From positions 1 through 64,000 of the forward strand of contig NZ_FNDW01000013.1 of NCBI RefSeq assembly GCF_900099685.1: DNA of 64,000 nucleotides, written 5' to 3'. Position numbers and translations under genes: made by a program. Below the pieces are notes generated by a model. That model saw only the letters and a program-made list of their open reading frames with translations, made no database searches and was not told where the DNA came from. Origin of the DNA: Chryseobacterium taeanense (GTDB lineage: Bacteria > Bacteroidota > Bacteroidia > Flavobacteriales > Weeksellaceae). Of the stretch, positions 16,104-24,435 are shown piece after piece; position 1 is the first letter of the stretch; every line of letters starts with the position of its first letter.

Positions 16104-18962
16104 TTACATATAAGCTTCAATCGGCTCACAAGTACAAACTAAGTTTCTGTCTCCATACGCTTCATCAACTCTTGAAACAGAAGCAAAGAATTTGTGATCT
16201 CTCACCCATTCCAATGGATAAGCTGCTTTCTCTCTGCTGTAAGGTTTATCCCAAGAATCAGAGATAACGATCTGTTCTGTATGAGGTGCGTTTTTCAATA
16301 CGTTATTGGTCGCATCAGCTTCACCGTTGGCGATCTCATCAATTTCATGTTTGATAGCGATTAACGCTTCTGCAAAACGGTCGATTTCTGCTTTGCTTTC
16401 AGATTCTGTAGGCTCAATCATCAATGTTCCGGCTACCGGGAAAGAAACCGTCGGCGCGTGGAATCCATAATCCATTAATCTTTTCGCCACGTCGGCTACT
16501 TCAATTCCTAAAGATTTGAATTGTCTGAAATCTACTATACATTCGTGCGCAACTTTTCCATTTTTGTTTGAATATAAAATAGGGAAATGCTCTGCTAATA
16601 TTTCTTTTAAATAATTGGCATTCAAAATCGCGTGTTCAGTTGATTTTTTCAATCCTGAAGTTCCAAGCATTTTGATATAAGCGTAAGAAATATTAAGGAT
16701 TAATCCGGAACCGTAAGGCGCTGCAGAAATACCCTCAATAGATTCTTTAGAACCAATTTTGATATTAGCGTTGGAAGGTAAGAATGGAACCAAATGTTTA
16801 GCCACGCAGATCGGACCAACACCAGGACCTCCGCCTCCGTGAGGAATCGCGAAAGTTTTGTGAAGATTCAGGTGACAAACGTCTGCACCGATGTTACCCG
16901 GACTTGTATATCCTACCTGAGCATTCATATTGGCACCGTCCATATAAACCTGTCCGCCATGTTCGTGAATTAAAGAAGTGATTTCTTTAATGTTGGCATC
17001 GAAGAATCCGTATGTTGACGGATAGGTAATCATTACACAAGCCAGATTTTCAGAATGTTGTTCTGTTTTAGCTTTTAAATCTTCAAAATCAATTTCTCCG
17101 TTTTCAAGGTTTTTCACCACAACGATTTTCATTCCTGCCATCGCTGCAGATGCAGGGTTTGTTCCGTGTGCCGACTGAGGAATCAATACAACGTTTCTGT
17201 GACCTTCGCCTCTTGAAATATGATATTGTCTGATTACCATTAATCCAGCATATTCTCCCTGTGCTCCTGAGTTTGGCTGAAGAGATGTTCCTGCAAAACC
17301 TGTGATTTCTGCTAAATCTTTTTCAAGTTCGCGGATCATTTCCTGATATCCTTCTGCCTGATTCACCGGTACAAACGGGTGAATAGCTCCCAAGTTTTCC
17401 CATGAAAGAGGAAGCATTTGAGTAGCAGCGTTCAGCTTCATCGTACAAGATCCTAAAGAAATCATCGAATGTGTCAATGATAAATCTTTTCTTTCAAGAC
17501 GCTTGATGTAACGCATCAACTCTGTTTCCGTATGGTATTTGTTGAATACTTCTTCCGTAAGAATTTCGTCTTTTCTTAAATTTTCTTCCGGAATACTATA
17601 TCCTTCTTTAATTTCTAATTTAAAAGTCTGCTTGTCTTTAAACTGAGCAAACGAAGCCATTAAATAATTCAATTTATCTAATGTGGTACTTTCATTGATT
17701 GCGATACTTACCACCCCTTCTGTGAAATAATTCAGATTGAGTTTATGATCCAGCATCATTCTCATCAGTCTTTTCTTATCTTCTTCGTTGATTGTAATTT
17801 TTACCGTATCAAAGATCGGCTCTTCAACAATGTCATATCCTAATGCTTTAAGTCCGCCTTTTAAAGCATTTGCTTTAAAATGGATTTGATCTGCGATATA
17901 GTTTAATCCTTTTGGACCGTGATAAACGGCATACATTCCTGCCATTACAGCCAGAAGAACCTGTGCCGTACAGATGTTGGAAGTTGCTCTTTCTCTTTTG
18001 ATATGCTGTTCTCTGGTCTGTAAAGCCATTCTTAACGCACGTTTTCCGTACGCATCCTGGGAAACTCCAATAATTCTTCCCGGAATATCTCTCTTATAAT
18101 CTTCCTTACAAGAGAAAAATGCTGCGTGAGGACCACCATATCCTAATGGAATACCGAATCTTTGCGTTGTACCTACTGCACAGTCGGCACCCATGGATGC
18201 CGGAGATTTTAGTTTAACCAAAGCCATTGGATCGCAGGCAACCACCACCTGAAGATCTAATTTCTTGTATTCAACAATATCTTCTGTATAATCTAAAACA
18301 ATTCCATTTTTACCCGGATACTGCAACAGAACCCCAAAGTAAGAACCGTCAAGAGTATGTGTTTTGTGATCTCCTTCTACGATTTCGATCTCAAGACCTT
18401 CAGCTTTTGTTTTTAATACAGAAACGGTCTGAGGTAAAACAAGATCAGAAATGAAGAATTTGTTTGCTCCTGCTTTTTTCTGATCTTTTGTTCTGTTGTT
18501 GAAGAACATATGCATTGCTTCCGCAGCGGCTGTAGATTCATCTAATAACGAAGCGTTTGCCAAATCAAAACCTGTAAGATCACACACAACAGTCTGGAAA
18601 TTAAGAAGAGCCTCTAATCTTCCCTGTGCTATTTCTGCCTGATAAGGAGTATAAGCGGTGTACCAGCTCGGGTTTTCAAAGATATTCCTCTGAATAGCCG
18701 ACGGCAACAAGGTATTGTGATATCCAAAACCGATGTAGCTTGTATAATCAGTATTCTTTGCTGCCAGTTCTTTCGAATGGTTCAGCATTTCATATTCTGA
18801 AAGCGGTTCTGAAATTTCAAGATCTTTTTCTAAGCGGATAGAAGAAGGGATGGTTTGAGAGATAAGCTCTTCAATACTTGAAACGCCAATCTTTTCCAGC
18901 ATTGCCTGTTTATCGGCTTCATTCATGGAAATGTGACGGCTCACAAACTGTTCTGTATTCAT
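16104..18962 (-). CDS. gcvP: Glycine dehydrogenase (decarboxylating), P protein of the glycine cleavage system
   Basis: 952 residues, the full length of the fused-type P protein with both the N-terminal (about 1-440) and C-terminal (about 460-952) PLP-fold halves. The PLP lysine is Lys702 in NLHKTFAIPHGGGGPGVGP. Other conserved stretches are SYIGFGYHNTLLPS, SLGSCTMKLNAATQM and SAHGTNPASAAMAGM. The enzyme releases CO2 from glycine and passes the aminomethyl group to lipoyl-GcvH. gcvT and gcvH are not in the window, so the system is encoded at separate loci. An AT-rich gap of 370 bp lies upstream, with no gene seen before the small protein at 19333. Confidence 0.97.
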   Translation of the reverse strand: MNTEQFVSRHISMNEADKQAMLEKIGVSSIEELISQTIPSSIRLEKDLEISEPLSEYEMLNHSKELAAKNTDYTSYIGFGYHNTLLPSAIQRNIFENPSWYTAYTPYQAEIAQGRLEALLNFQTVVCDLTGFDLANASLLDESTAAAEAMHMFFNNRTKDQKKAGANKFFISDLVLPQTVSVLKTKAEGLEIEIVEGDHKTHTLDGSYFGVLLQYPGKNGIVLDYTEDIVEYKKLDLQVVVACDPMALVKLKSPASMGADCAVGTTQRFGIPLGYGGPHAAFFSCKEDYKRDIPGRIIGVSQDAYGKRALRMALQTREQHIKRERATSNICTAQVLLAVMAGMYAVYHGPKGLNYIADQIHFKANALKGGLKALGYDIVEEPIFDTVKITINEEDKKRLMRMMLDHKLNLNYFTEGVVSIAINESTTLDKLNYLMASFAQFKDKQTFKLEIKEGYSIPEENLRKDEILTEEVFNKYHTETELMRYIKRLERKDLSLTHSMISLGSCTMKLNAATQMLPLSWENLGAIHPFVPVNQAEGYQEMIRELEKDLAEITGFAGTSLQPNSGAQGEYAGLMVIRQYHISRGEGHRNVVLIPQSAHGTNPASAAMAGMKIVVVKNLENGEIDFEDLKAKTEQHSENLACVMITYPSTYGFFDANIKEITSLIHEHGGQVYMDGANMNAQVGYTSPGNIGADVCHLNLHKTFAIPHGGGGPGVGPICVAKHLVPFLPSNANIKIGSKESIEGISAAPYGSGLILNISYAYIKMLGTSGLKKSTEHAILNANYLKEILAEHFPILYSNKNGKVAHECIVDFRQFKSLGIEVADVAKRLMDYGFHAPTVSFPVAGTLMIEPTESESKAEIDRFAEALIAIKHEIDEIANGEADATNNVLKNAPHTEQIVISDSWDKPYSREKAAYPLEWVRDHKFFASVSRVDEAYGDRNLVCTCEPIEAYM

Positions 18963-19320
18963 TTTTATTTATTAGATTTTGTTTGTAAAAAAGATTCGTA
19001 AAATTACGTTTTTTTAGAAAATTGTACAAGTAAATTGAAATCACACTAAAATCACACAATATATTCTATGTTATTCATAATTAATAGATTTTTATTATCA
19101 TTTTAAACATAAAATCAGGGAAAATTATAATTTAAGATAAATTTTTATAATGTGCTATTTTTAAAAATTTCCTAAAAATCGATCTGAATGACTTTATTTA
19201 TAAATTAGTTTAATTATTACATCATAAATTTTTAAATGATGTTTTTCTTTGATTCTAATGACATCATATTCAGCTGATAAAATTTATAAATTTTTATTAT
19301 CTGTATTTATTCTAAATTAA

Positions 19321-19328
19321 TATATTTG
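19321..19328 (+). promoter_or_regulatory. -7 promoter element (TATATTTG) just before the 51-residue protein
   Basis: Exact TAnnTTTG match; TCTG sits 17 bp upstream as a possible -33 element. The first ATG begins only 4 bp after the box, so the mRNA would be nearly leaderless, or translation starts at the second ATG (19339). Confidence 0.5.
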
Positions 19329-19332
19329 CAAC

Positions 19333-19488
19333 ATGAATATGATTATCCCTTTTAAGGTTCCGCCTTTAGCGCCAGCCTTTTCAATGAATACTCAGGAAAT
19401 ATATTGCGGTTATAAGAAATCCTGCTGTAAGAAGTTCAAAAAAGGAAAAAGATGCAAAAAGTGTCCGGGAAGGAAAAAATTGGCTTAA
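19333..19488 (+). CDS. Small Cys/Lys-rich protein, 51 residues
   Basis: Starts [20 protein letters not shown] and ends with a basic, cysteine-rich tail containing [20 protein letters not shown]. Five cysteines in 16 residues could bind zinc or form a small redox or metal centre, and the strong positive charge would allow nucleic-acid binding. I recall similar [15 protein letters not shown] tails in small flavobacterial proteins of unknown function. The stop overlaps the stop of the convergent J-domain gene by four bases (TTAA). A consensus -7 box supports expression. Confidence 0.6.
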   Translation: MNMIIPFKVPPLAPAFSMNTQEIYCGYKKSCCKKFKKGKRCKKCPGRKKLA

Positions 19489-20135
19489 TTAATAAAGCTG
19501 CTTACCAAAAAATAAATTGCTAACACAAGCAATATAACAGCCACAATGATTCTCATAACTTTTGGTTGTCCATATGGATTGGCGACTGTTCTCGGTTGTG
19601 ATTTGAATAATTCTTCAGCTTTATCTTTGAATTTTTCCGTATTACTTTCAAAAACTTCCGTAATGGTAATGCCCTGAACGGCTGTCTTATGTAAAAGCGA
19701 ATTTGTTGCATGAAGCAGAATCTGGAATTTGCCTTCTTTGAATTCCGTTATTTTGAAAATTCTTTCTCCGTAAGGCTTTTCCAATCCGAAAGGCAATACT
19801 TTTACGACATCCGCATTCTGTGTCTGCCATGTAATGATGATCTCCTCTCCTTTTTTCGCATGAATTTTATTGGCCGAAAAAGTTTTTATGGAAGGCGGAA
19901 CAGTATATCTGAAGCTTTTCTGGTGACTTTCTAAATTCTGATCGTAAGCATATCGTCTACTTTTATCACTCAATGTTTCATAAGCCTCCTGAATTTCCCG
20001 GAAACGATCGGCGAAGAAGTCATCATTCTGATTTTTGTCGGGATGATATTTTAAAGACAGTTTGCGATATGCTTTTTTGATGTCCTCTTCTGAAGCATCA
20101 TGAGAAATTCCGAGAAAATAGTAGTAATCTTTCAT
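19485..20135 (-). CDS. J-domain (DnaJ-like) membrane-anchored co-chaperone
   Basis: About 216 residues. The J domain begins [20 protein letters not shown] and includes the HPD motif in KYHPDKNQ. A beta-rich middle domain follows, and the C terminus is one membrane helix ([18 protein letters not shown]). The frame extends 13 codons further upstream (to 20174), but the Met at 20135 starts exactly at the J domain and is preferred. The tail anchor suggests it recruits DnaK to the inner membrane. It has no Gly/Phe or zinc-finger region, so it is not DnaJ itself. Confidence 0.85.
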   Translation of the reverse strand: MKDYYYFLGISHDASEEDIKKAYRKLSLKYHPDKNQNDDFFADRFREIQEAYETLSDKSRRYAYDQNLESHQKSFRYTVPPSIKTFSANKIHAKKGEEIIITWQTQNADVVKVLPFGLEKPYGERIFKITEFKEGKFQILLHATNSLLHKTAVQGITITEVFESNTEKFKDKAEELFKSQPRTVANPYGQPKVMRIIVAVILLVLAIYFLVSSFIN

Positions 20136-20186
20136 TGAACTGTACAAAAATAAGGAATTTGTGATTGCAGGCAAAGCGAAGGATTT

Positions 20187-20297
20187 TTTTTAACGTAAAG
20201 TGTGCGAAGATTTTTTGAAATGGTTGAGAATATTTTTTGTTCGCAAAGGTACCTCGACAAGCTCAGCATAAACTATCACTCAGCAAAGGCTGAATAC
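20187..20297 (+). repeat. Dispersed ~100-bp intergenic repeat, copy 1
   Basis: Shares the ordered blocks TTTTAACG, GCGAAGATTT, GTTCGCAAAGG and ACTCAGCAAAGG with the copies at 25355, 25480, 43387, 47493 (inverted) and 47916. The stretch carries no open frame of note. Confidence 0.65.
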
Positions 20298-20326
20298 ATT
20301 AAATGATATTTCTAATATTGAAAGAA

Positions 20327-20462
20327 GGGCTGCTACCCTAGCCCAGATTGGAGCATTTGTTTGAGCTCATTTTCAATAGTTTCGGTTCGGCGGCTTTGCC
20401 GCCGAACCGAAACTATTGAAAATAGCGAGTGCGGAAAGCTGGAAACAGCTCCTTAAAATTCG
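20327..20462 (+). ncRNA. Candidate structured RNA of a type repeated in flavobacterial genomes
   Basis: The stretch has a GGGCTGCTACCCTAGCCCAG start, then GGAGC, a central perfect 26-bp hairpin (20369-20394 with 20398-20423, loop TTT), then GCGAGTGCGGAAAGCTGGAA and ACAGCTCC. GGAGC/GCTCC flank the big stem and could close a multi-branch structure. I recall this frame of conserved flanks around a variable hairpin from intergenic regions of flavobacteria; it may correspond to the Flavo-1 RNA motif, but I could not compare it with the Rfam model. Confidence 0.4.
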
Positions 20463-20522
20463 CCAAAACGGAAAGTTTAGTTTTTTAGATTGCTTTTTCA
20501 CTACGCTCATCGTAATGACAAT

Positions 20523-20564
20523 AAAAAGATCCGGTTCGGGAAGCTTCGCTTCCCGAACCGGATC
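20523..20564 (-). terminator. Perfect 17-bp hairpin with T tract, terminator of the gene at 20592
   Basis: GATCCGGTTCGGGAAGC (20528-20544), loop TTC, exact reverse complement (20548-20564). On the minus strand TTTTT follows. Confidence 0.75.
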
Positions 20565-20591
20565 AAACAATCTCAATTAGTTACTTTCTAT

Positions 20592-20861
20592 TTATGCTTC
20601 CGCAATATTTTCCTTTTCAAATCTTCTGTGTCTGCATCTGGATGCAAACTCTTTCTTGAATTTACCTTTTAGTTCCTGATATTGTTCATCATTCATTTCT
20701 CTGATTTTATCTGCTAACCCGAAAGGTGATTTTTCTTTGATTCCGTATTCTTCAAAAATACCTTTTACAAATCTTTTTCTTTCAATTGCTTTTTTAGCGA
20801 TCATGGCAATGCCTGCAACGGCTAATGCTCCAAGAGCGCCTTTTAATACTGAATTTTTCAT
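20592..20861 (-). CDS. Small protein with hydrophobic N terminus, in sigma-factor operon
   Basis: 89 residues. The first 25 are Gly/Ala-rich and hydrophobic (LKGALGALAVAGIAMIAKKA), a single membrane helix or glycine-zipper-like segment. The rest is charged and helical and ends with EFASRCRHRRFEKE. The pattern Met-x(7)-Lys...Lys...SRC resembles the tail of its upstream neighbour (MRHLSPEEREKFKEVWKSRC). Third gene of the set starting with the ECF sigma factor. Function unknown; regulation or target of that sigma factor is inferred from position. Confidence 0.6.
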   Translation of the reverse strand: MKNSVLKGALGALAVAGIAMIAKKAIERKRFVKGIFEEYGIKEKSPFGLADKIREMNDEQYQELKGKFKKEFASRCRHRRFEKENIAEA

Positions 20862-20944
20862 TTTTTTAAATTTTAAATTTTACTACTTCTTTTTTATATT
20901 GACGAATTAACCTAAACTTTACTTTACTACTTCTAAAATTTCAA

Positions 20945-21286
20945 TTACTCGTTTGTACTTTTATTCCTGTTGAAAAAGCTGTTTTCACATCTGCTTTTCC
21001 AAACCTCTTTGAATTTTTCTCTTTCTTCTGGAGAAAGGTGTCTCATCTTTTCGCGCATTTTCCTTTCCTTGAAATCTCTCATTCCTTTTCCGAAATGGAA
21101 ACCTCCGAAAAGAATTTTACACAAAATTAAAATTCCCATGGCCTGCAAGTATGAGATGGATTTTACACCCAAAATCTCAGGAAGAAGGCAGTTCCATAGC
21201 AGCATCACAATCCATGTGATTCCTAAAAAAATTAAGGGTGGGAACAGCATGAAAAAAATCCATCCTTTTTTATGTTTATAATTCAT
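20945..21286 (-). CDS. Two-helix membrane protein, in sigma-factor operon
   Basis: 113 residues with two hydrophobic helices (about 9-30 and 45-62) and a charged C-terminal helix (EERKMREKMRHLSPEEREKF-like, about 70-100) ending in a WKSRCENSF motif. It starts 14 bp after the sigma factor stop, so the two are surely co-transcribed. Position suggests a membrane partner of the sigma factor, such as an anti-sigma-like regulator, but no known anti-sigma domain is seen. Confidence 0.65.
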   Translation of the reverse strand: MNYKHKKGWIFFMLFPPLIFLGITWIVMLLWNCLLPEILGVKSISYLQAMGILILCKILFGGFHFGKGMRDFKERKMREKMRHLSPEEREKFKEVWKSRCENSFFNRNKSTNE

Positions 21287-21300
21287 ATCTTTCTTTTTTA

Positions 21301-21879
21301 CTAACTATTTAAATCTTCGTATAATTGTCTGAGCCTGTTTCTTAAATGCTTAACTGCATAATTTTTACGGCTGATAATGGTTTTGATATTTTCACCGTGT
21401 TCATCGGCAATTTCCTGAAGGGTTTTATCGTTGAGTTCATTTTCAACATAGACCAGCTTTTGTTTTTCCGGCAATTCTTCCAAAGCTTCAAATAGCTTTT
21501 TCCAGATTTCATCCTGAAATATCTTCACTTCCGGACCTGCACTTTCGTCCATTAGCAGAATATCTTTTATGGAAAAATCTCCGTCTTCATCTTCATAGAC
21601 AAAATCTTCAAGATTTTCGGTTTTCTTCTTTCTGTATTTGTCTGTAATTTTATTGGCCGTCACCCTGTAGAGCCATCCGCCAACATTTACTATTTCAGAA
21701 AGATTGGTAAGACTGCTGAACTGATACCAGACCTCCTGCAAAATATCTTCCGCATCTTCTGTATTTTTCACTTTCGGACGAATATACGACATCAGCTTTC
21801 CTCCGTACTTTGAAACGGTTTGTGAGATGATATTTTCCTTATCCTTCTGTGGCATTGTTATTTTTTCGACAATCTCCAT
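21301..21879 (-). CDS. ECF-type RNA polymerase sigma-70 factor
   Basis: 192 residues. Region 2 contains SYIRPKVKNTEDAEDILQEV (about 33-52) and GGWLYRVTANKITDKYRKKK; region 4 has EELPEKQKLVYVENELNDKT followed by LQEIADEHGENIKTIISRKN. A long acidic linker (YEDEDGDFSIKDILLMDESA) joins them. The first Met (MEIVEKITMPQ) may be replaced by the ninth. It heads an operon with two small proteins at 20945 and 20592. The triggering signal is unknown. Confidence 0.9.
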   Translation of the reverse strand: MEIVEKITMPQKDKENIISQTVSKYGGKLMSYIRPKVKNTEDAEDILQEVWYQFSSLTNLSEIVNVGGWLYRVTANKITDKYRKKKTENLEDFVYEDEDGDFSIKDILLMDESAGPEVKIFQDEIWKKLFEALEELPEKQKLVYVENELNDKTLQEIADEHGENIKTIISRKNYAVKHLRNRLRQLYEDLNS

Positions 21880-22029
21880 ATTGCTATGACGATTGAATTT
21901 TTTGTTTTACTTTAATAAATTTAAAATATTTTATCAAATTTTCCGGTTTTTCTTTTATTTATCATACTTTATACACTTTTTATTTTTTAAGCTAAAATGT
22001 AAATAGACCTGTTCACGAATAGTACAAAC

Positions 22030-22062
22030 AAAAAACGGAAAGCAAGCAAGCCTTCCGTTTTT
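22030..22062 (-). terminator. Rho-independent terminator of the DoxX gene
   Basis: AAAAACGGAA and TTCCGTTTTT pair around a GCAAGCAAGC-type loop about 20 bp past the stop codon on the minus strand. Confidence 0.75.
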
Positions 22063-22080
22063 ATATGTTTTTAATGAAAC

Positions 22081-22539
22081 TTAATTCAGATAAATCCCGA
22101 AATACCACGTCCATACGATCAGGATAATCTGCATCGGTATTCTTTCTTTATAAAGATAATCCATTCCCGGGCCAGTAAAATCAGCTTTAAAAATATTGAT
22201 ATTCCTTTTGGATGAATTGATATTGGCAATAAAAACCAGAACATAAAAAATAATTAACAAAACAGCTGTAAGTTCACGGACAGAAGGAATCATCAAACCA
22301 ATTCCTGCAGCAATTTCTATAACCCCTGTAACATATACCCAGAACATTTTAGCAGGAATAAAATCGGGAATCATCATAGCCATTCCTTTCTGAAATTTGA
22401 AGTGGGAAAAGCCTACAAATACAAGAAAAACAGCCATTCCTAAATTTCCGGAAAATAAGAAGTTCCAGTCGCCCTGAAAAATTTTTGTTCCTATTAACGC
22501 AAGAACAAAGGTTACAAAGAGAATTGTTAATAATTTCAT
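22081..22539 (-). CDS. DoxX-family membrane protein
   Basis: About 152 residues with four hydrophobic helices. It includes VGFSHFKFQKGMAMMIPDFI followed by PAKMFWVYVTGVIEIAAGIG, the DoxX pattern in which a short pre-helix with MxxxxPxxxP leads into helix 2. The frame stays open upstream to 22686, but that part overlaps the previous gene and lacks membrane features; the ATG at 22539 gives a clean helical start (MKLLTILFVTFVLALIG). Role in membrane or thiol/oxidant homeostasis is a family guess. Last gene of the AHSA1 pair's operon. Confidence 0.8.
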   Translation of the reverse strand: MKLLTILFVTFVLALIGTKIFQGDWNFLFSGNLGMAVFLVFVGFSHFKFQKGMAMMIPDFIPAKMFWVYVTGVIEIAAGIGLMIPSVRELTAVLLIIFYVLVFIANINSSKRNINIFKADFTGPGMDYLYKERIPMQIILIVWTWYFGIYLN

Positions 22540-22570
22540 GTTTAAATATATACATTTAAGCAGTAAGAAT

Positions 22571-23014
22571 CTAACTTTTTTCAGCAAGATTTTTAATGAT
22601 TTCCAGTCCTCGTGTAAAACCTTTGTTGATATGATCTTCCCATTCTTTCTCTGTCTGAACCTCAACATGCAGTTTGGTTTTTCCATCGAAATCTATTAAA
22701 ATATACTTTTCAAAACATCCGCTCCACTGTTTTACCTCCATACTTTCTGTGTCTTCGTTCCCGTTTTTGTCAATCATTCCTAAGTGCTTGAAGATAATCT
22801 GATCCGGCTCTTCAAGACTATCAATGGTAGAAACCATTCCCTCTCCTTCTGCATTCAGGAAGTAAGTTTTACCTCCAACCTTCCAATCAGATTTCATGAC
22901 ACATCCCGGACTGAAAAACTGTGTCCATTCAGAATATGTGTTTTCGTTCCACAATACATTCCATACTTTTTGTTTAGAAGTATTAATGACAATTTCGTAA
23001 GATAGAGTTTCCAT
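22571..23014 (-). CDS. SRPBCC / AHSA1-domain protein
   Basis: 147 residues starting METLSYEIVINTSKQKVWNV, with the usual KVWxxLWxxxxYxxW opening of the AHSA1 (START-like) fold and the C-terminal helix KGFTRGLEIIKNLA. These small helix-grip proteins bind hydrophobic ligands in a deep cavity. It lies 20 bp after a related gene (23035-23463), and the two probably arose by duplication. Ligand unknown. Confidence 0.8.
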   Translation of the reverse strand: METLSYEIVINTSKQKVWNVLWNENTYSEWTQFFSPGCVMKSDWKVGGKTYFLNAEGEGMVSTIDSLEEPDQIIFKHLGMIDKNGNEDTESMEVKQWSGCFEKYILIDFDGKTKLHVEVQTEKEWEDHINKGFTRGLEIIKNLAEKS

Positions 23015-23034
23015 AACTACTTGTATTTTGATTA

Positions 23035-23463
23035 TTAAAGCTGATTTTCAGAGAGATGTTTTACATTCGACAGAGCATTTGGAAATTTTTCTTCAAAAAA
23101 TGGCTTAAACTCTTCTGATGTATTAATTTCTACATGTAAATGAGTGATGTTTTCATTTTCAGTAAGTACGTATTTCTCTGTAGCTTCTCCCCAATCACGG
23201 GGCGTTTCAATCCCTTCATGAATTTCTCCTAAATGTAAAAAAGTTATTTCCTCATTAGGGATTAAGTTTACAATTTTACTGTACATTCCGTTATTTTTAG
23301 GATCAAGAAATTTAACGATATTTCCTTCTTCTAAATTTCCCTGATAAAAAGACCCTTCCGTGAAAGCCGATGTCCATTGTCTGAAAGAAAAGTCGTCCCA
23401 GAGTACGCTCCATACTTTTATTGCTTCCGCATTAATCTGAATATCAAAATTCAATTTTTCCAT
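23035..23463 (-). CDS. SRPBCC / AHSA1-domain protein, paralogue
   Basis: 142 residues. Shares the fold and layout of the gene just downstream: start MEKLNFDIQINAEAIKVWSV, mid section EITFLHLGEIHEGIETP, C-terminal helix EKFPNALSNVKHLSE. Both have the HLG motif followed by a charged loop. Same strand, 20-bp spacing, likely one transcript with the DoxX gene. Confidence 0.78.
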   Translation of the reverse strand: MEKLNFDIQINAEAIKVWSVLWDDFSFRQWTSAFTEGSFYQGNLEEGNIVKFLDPKNNGMYSKIVNLIPNEEITFLHLGEIHEGIETPRDWGEATEKYVLTENENITHLHVEINTSEEFKPFFEEKFPNALSNVKHLSENQL

Positions 23464-23500
23464 AATTTATATATAAACTAGCTGTTAATCTGTGTAAATA

Positions 23501-24340
23501 TTATCCTCCAACAAAGTCACCTCCATTGATATGGATAATCTCGCCGGTGATAAAGCTTGAATCCTCTGATGCTAAAAATACATATGCCGGAGCAACTTCT
23601 GAAGGCTGACCGGCTCTTTTCATAGGAGTATCTTTTCCAAAATCTGAAACGTCATCAAAGGTTTCTTTTACCAAAGGAGTCCAGATCGGTCCCGGTGCCA
23701 CGCCATTTACCAAAATATTTTGCTCTGCCAAATTGGTGGCCAAAGAACGGATGAATGTAGCAATTGCTCCTTTTGTTGATGAATAATCTATTAAATGTTC
23801 ACTACCCCGATAAGCGGTTACGGAAGTGGTACAGATAATTCGTGAACCACTACTCATCAACTGTAAGCAGTCTCTGGTAAAAGAGATCATTGAAATGATA
23901 TTAGTATTAAAAGTTTCCTGAATCTGTTCATCGGAAATGTTTTCAATGTCATCTTTCGGAAACTGTATTCCTGCATTATTGACGAGTATATCAAGAGATT
24001 TCCATTCTTTTTTTATCTGCTGAATGCATTTTTTCCTGAAATCTTTTTTTGAGATATCTCCTTTCAGAAGAATACATTTCCTACCTTCTTTTTCTACTAG
24101 TTTTTGAGTTTCTTTGGCATCATCGTCGCTTTCTTTGTAAATAATAGCAACATCAGCTCCTTCACGGGCATAATGAACGGCTACAGCCTGACCAATACCG
24201 CTGTCACCTCCTGAAATCAAGGCCTTTTTACCTGAAAGCTTTTCACTGCCTTTATAGTTTTCACGAATTATTTCGGGAAATAATCCTTCCTGTGGAACTT
24301 TTGATTGAGAATCTGACTTGTTCTGTGTTTTCATATGCAA
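23501..24340 (-). CDS. Short-chain dehydrogenase/reductase (SDR), YhdF/YhxC-like
   Basis: 279 residues. Rossmann nucleotide loop GGDSGIG (44-50), NNAG (121-124) and the catalytic Ser173 with Tyr186-x3-Lys190 (YSSTK) are all present. The N-terminal tail (QEGLFPEIIRENYKGSEKLS) is typical of the subgroup of Bacillus YhdF/YhxC general-stress SDRs. The NADGG-type C terminus (HINGGDFVGG) also fits. The true start may be the third residue (Met, 24334). Substrate unknown; NAD(P)H-dependent reduction of a small carbonyl compound is expected. Confidence 0.9.
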   Translation of the reverse strand: MHMKTQNKSDSQSKVPQEGLFPEIIRENYKGSEKLSGKKALISGGDSGIGQAVAVHYAREGADVAIIYKESDDDAKETQKLVEKEGRKCILLKGDISKKDFRKKCIQQIKKEWKSLDILVNNAGIQFPKDDIENISDEQIQETFNTNIISMISFTRDCLQLMSSGSRIICTTSVTAYRGSEHLIDYSSTKGAIATFIRSLATNLAEQNILVNGVAPGPIWTPLVKETFDDVSDFGKDTPMKRAGQPSEVAPAYVFLASEDSSFITGEIIHINGGDFVGG

Positions 24341-24435
24341 ATCTTTTCTCTAATCATCATCAAACAGCAAGCCGAAGCTGAAAAATATGGTATATAATAA
24401 AGGAAAGAGATTAAATTTCAAAACCGTTGATATTA

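Noticed and set aside
20373-20576. Open frames across the hairpins at 20.4-20.6 kb
   Set aside because: They only reflect stop-free palindromic sequence; the region is better explained by structure.
22540-22686. N-terminal extension of the DoxX protein
   Set aside because: Overlaps the upstream AHSA1 gene and has no membrane character; the ATG at 22539 fits the family.
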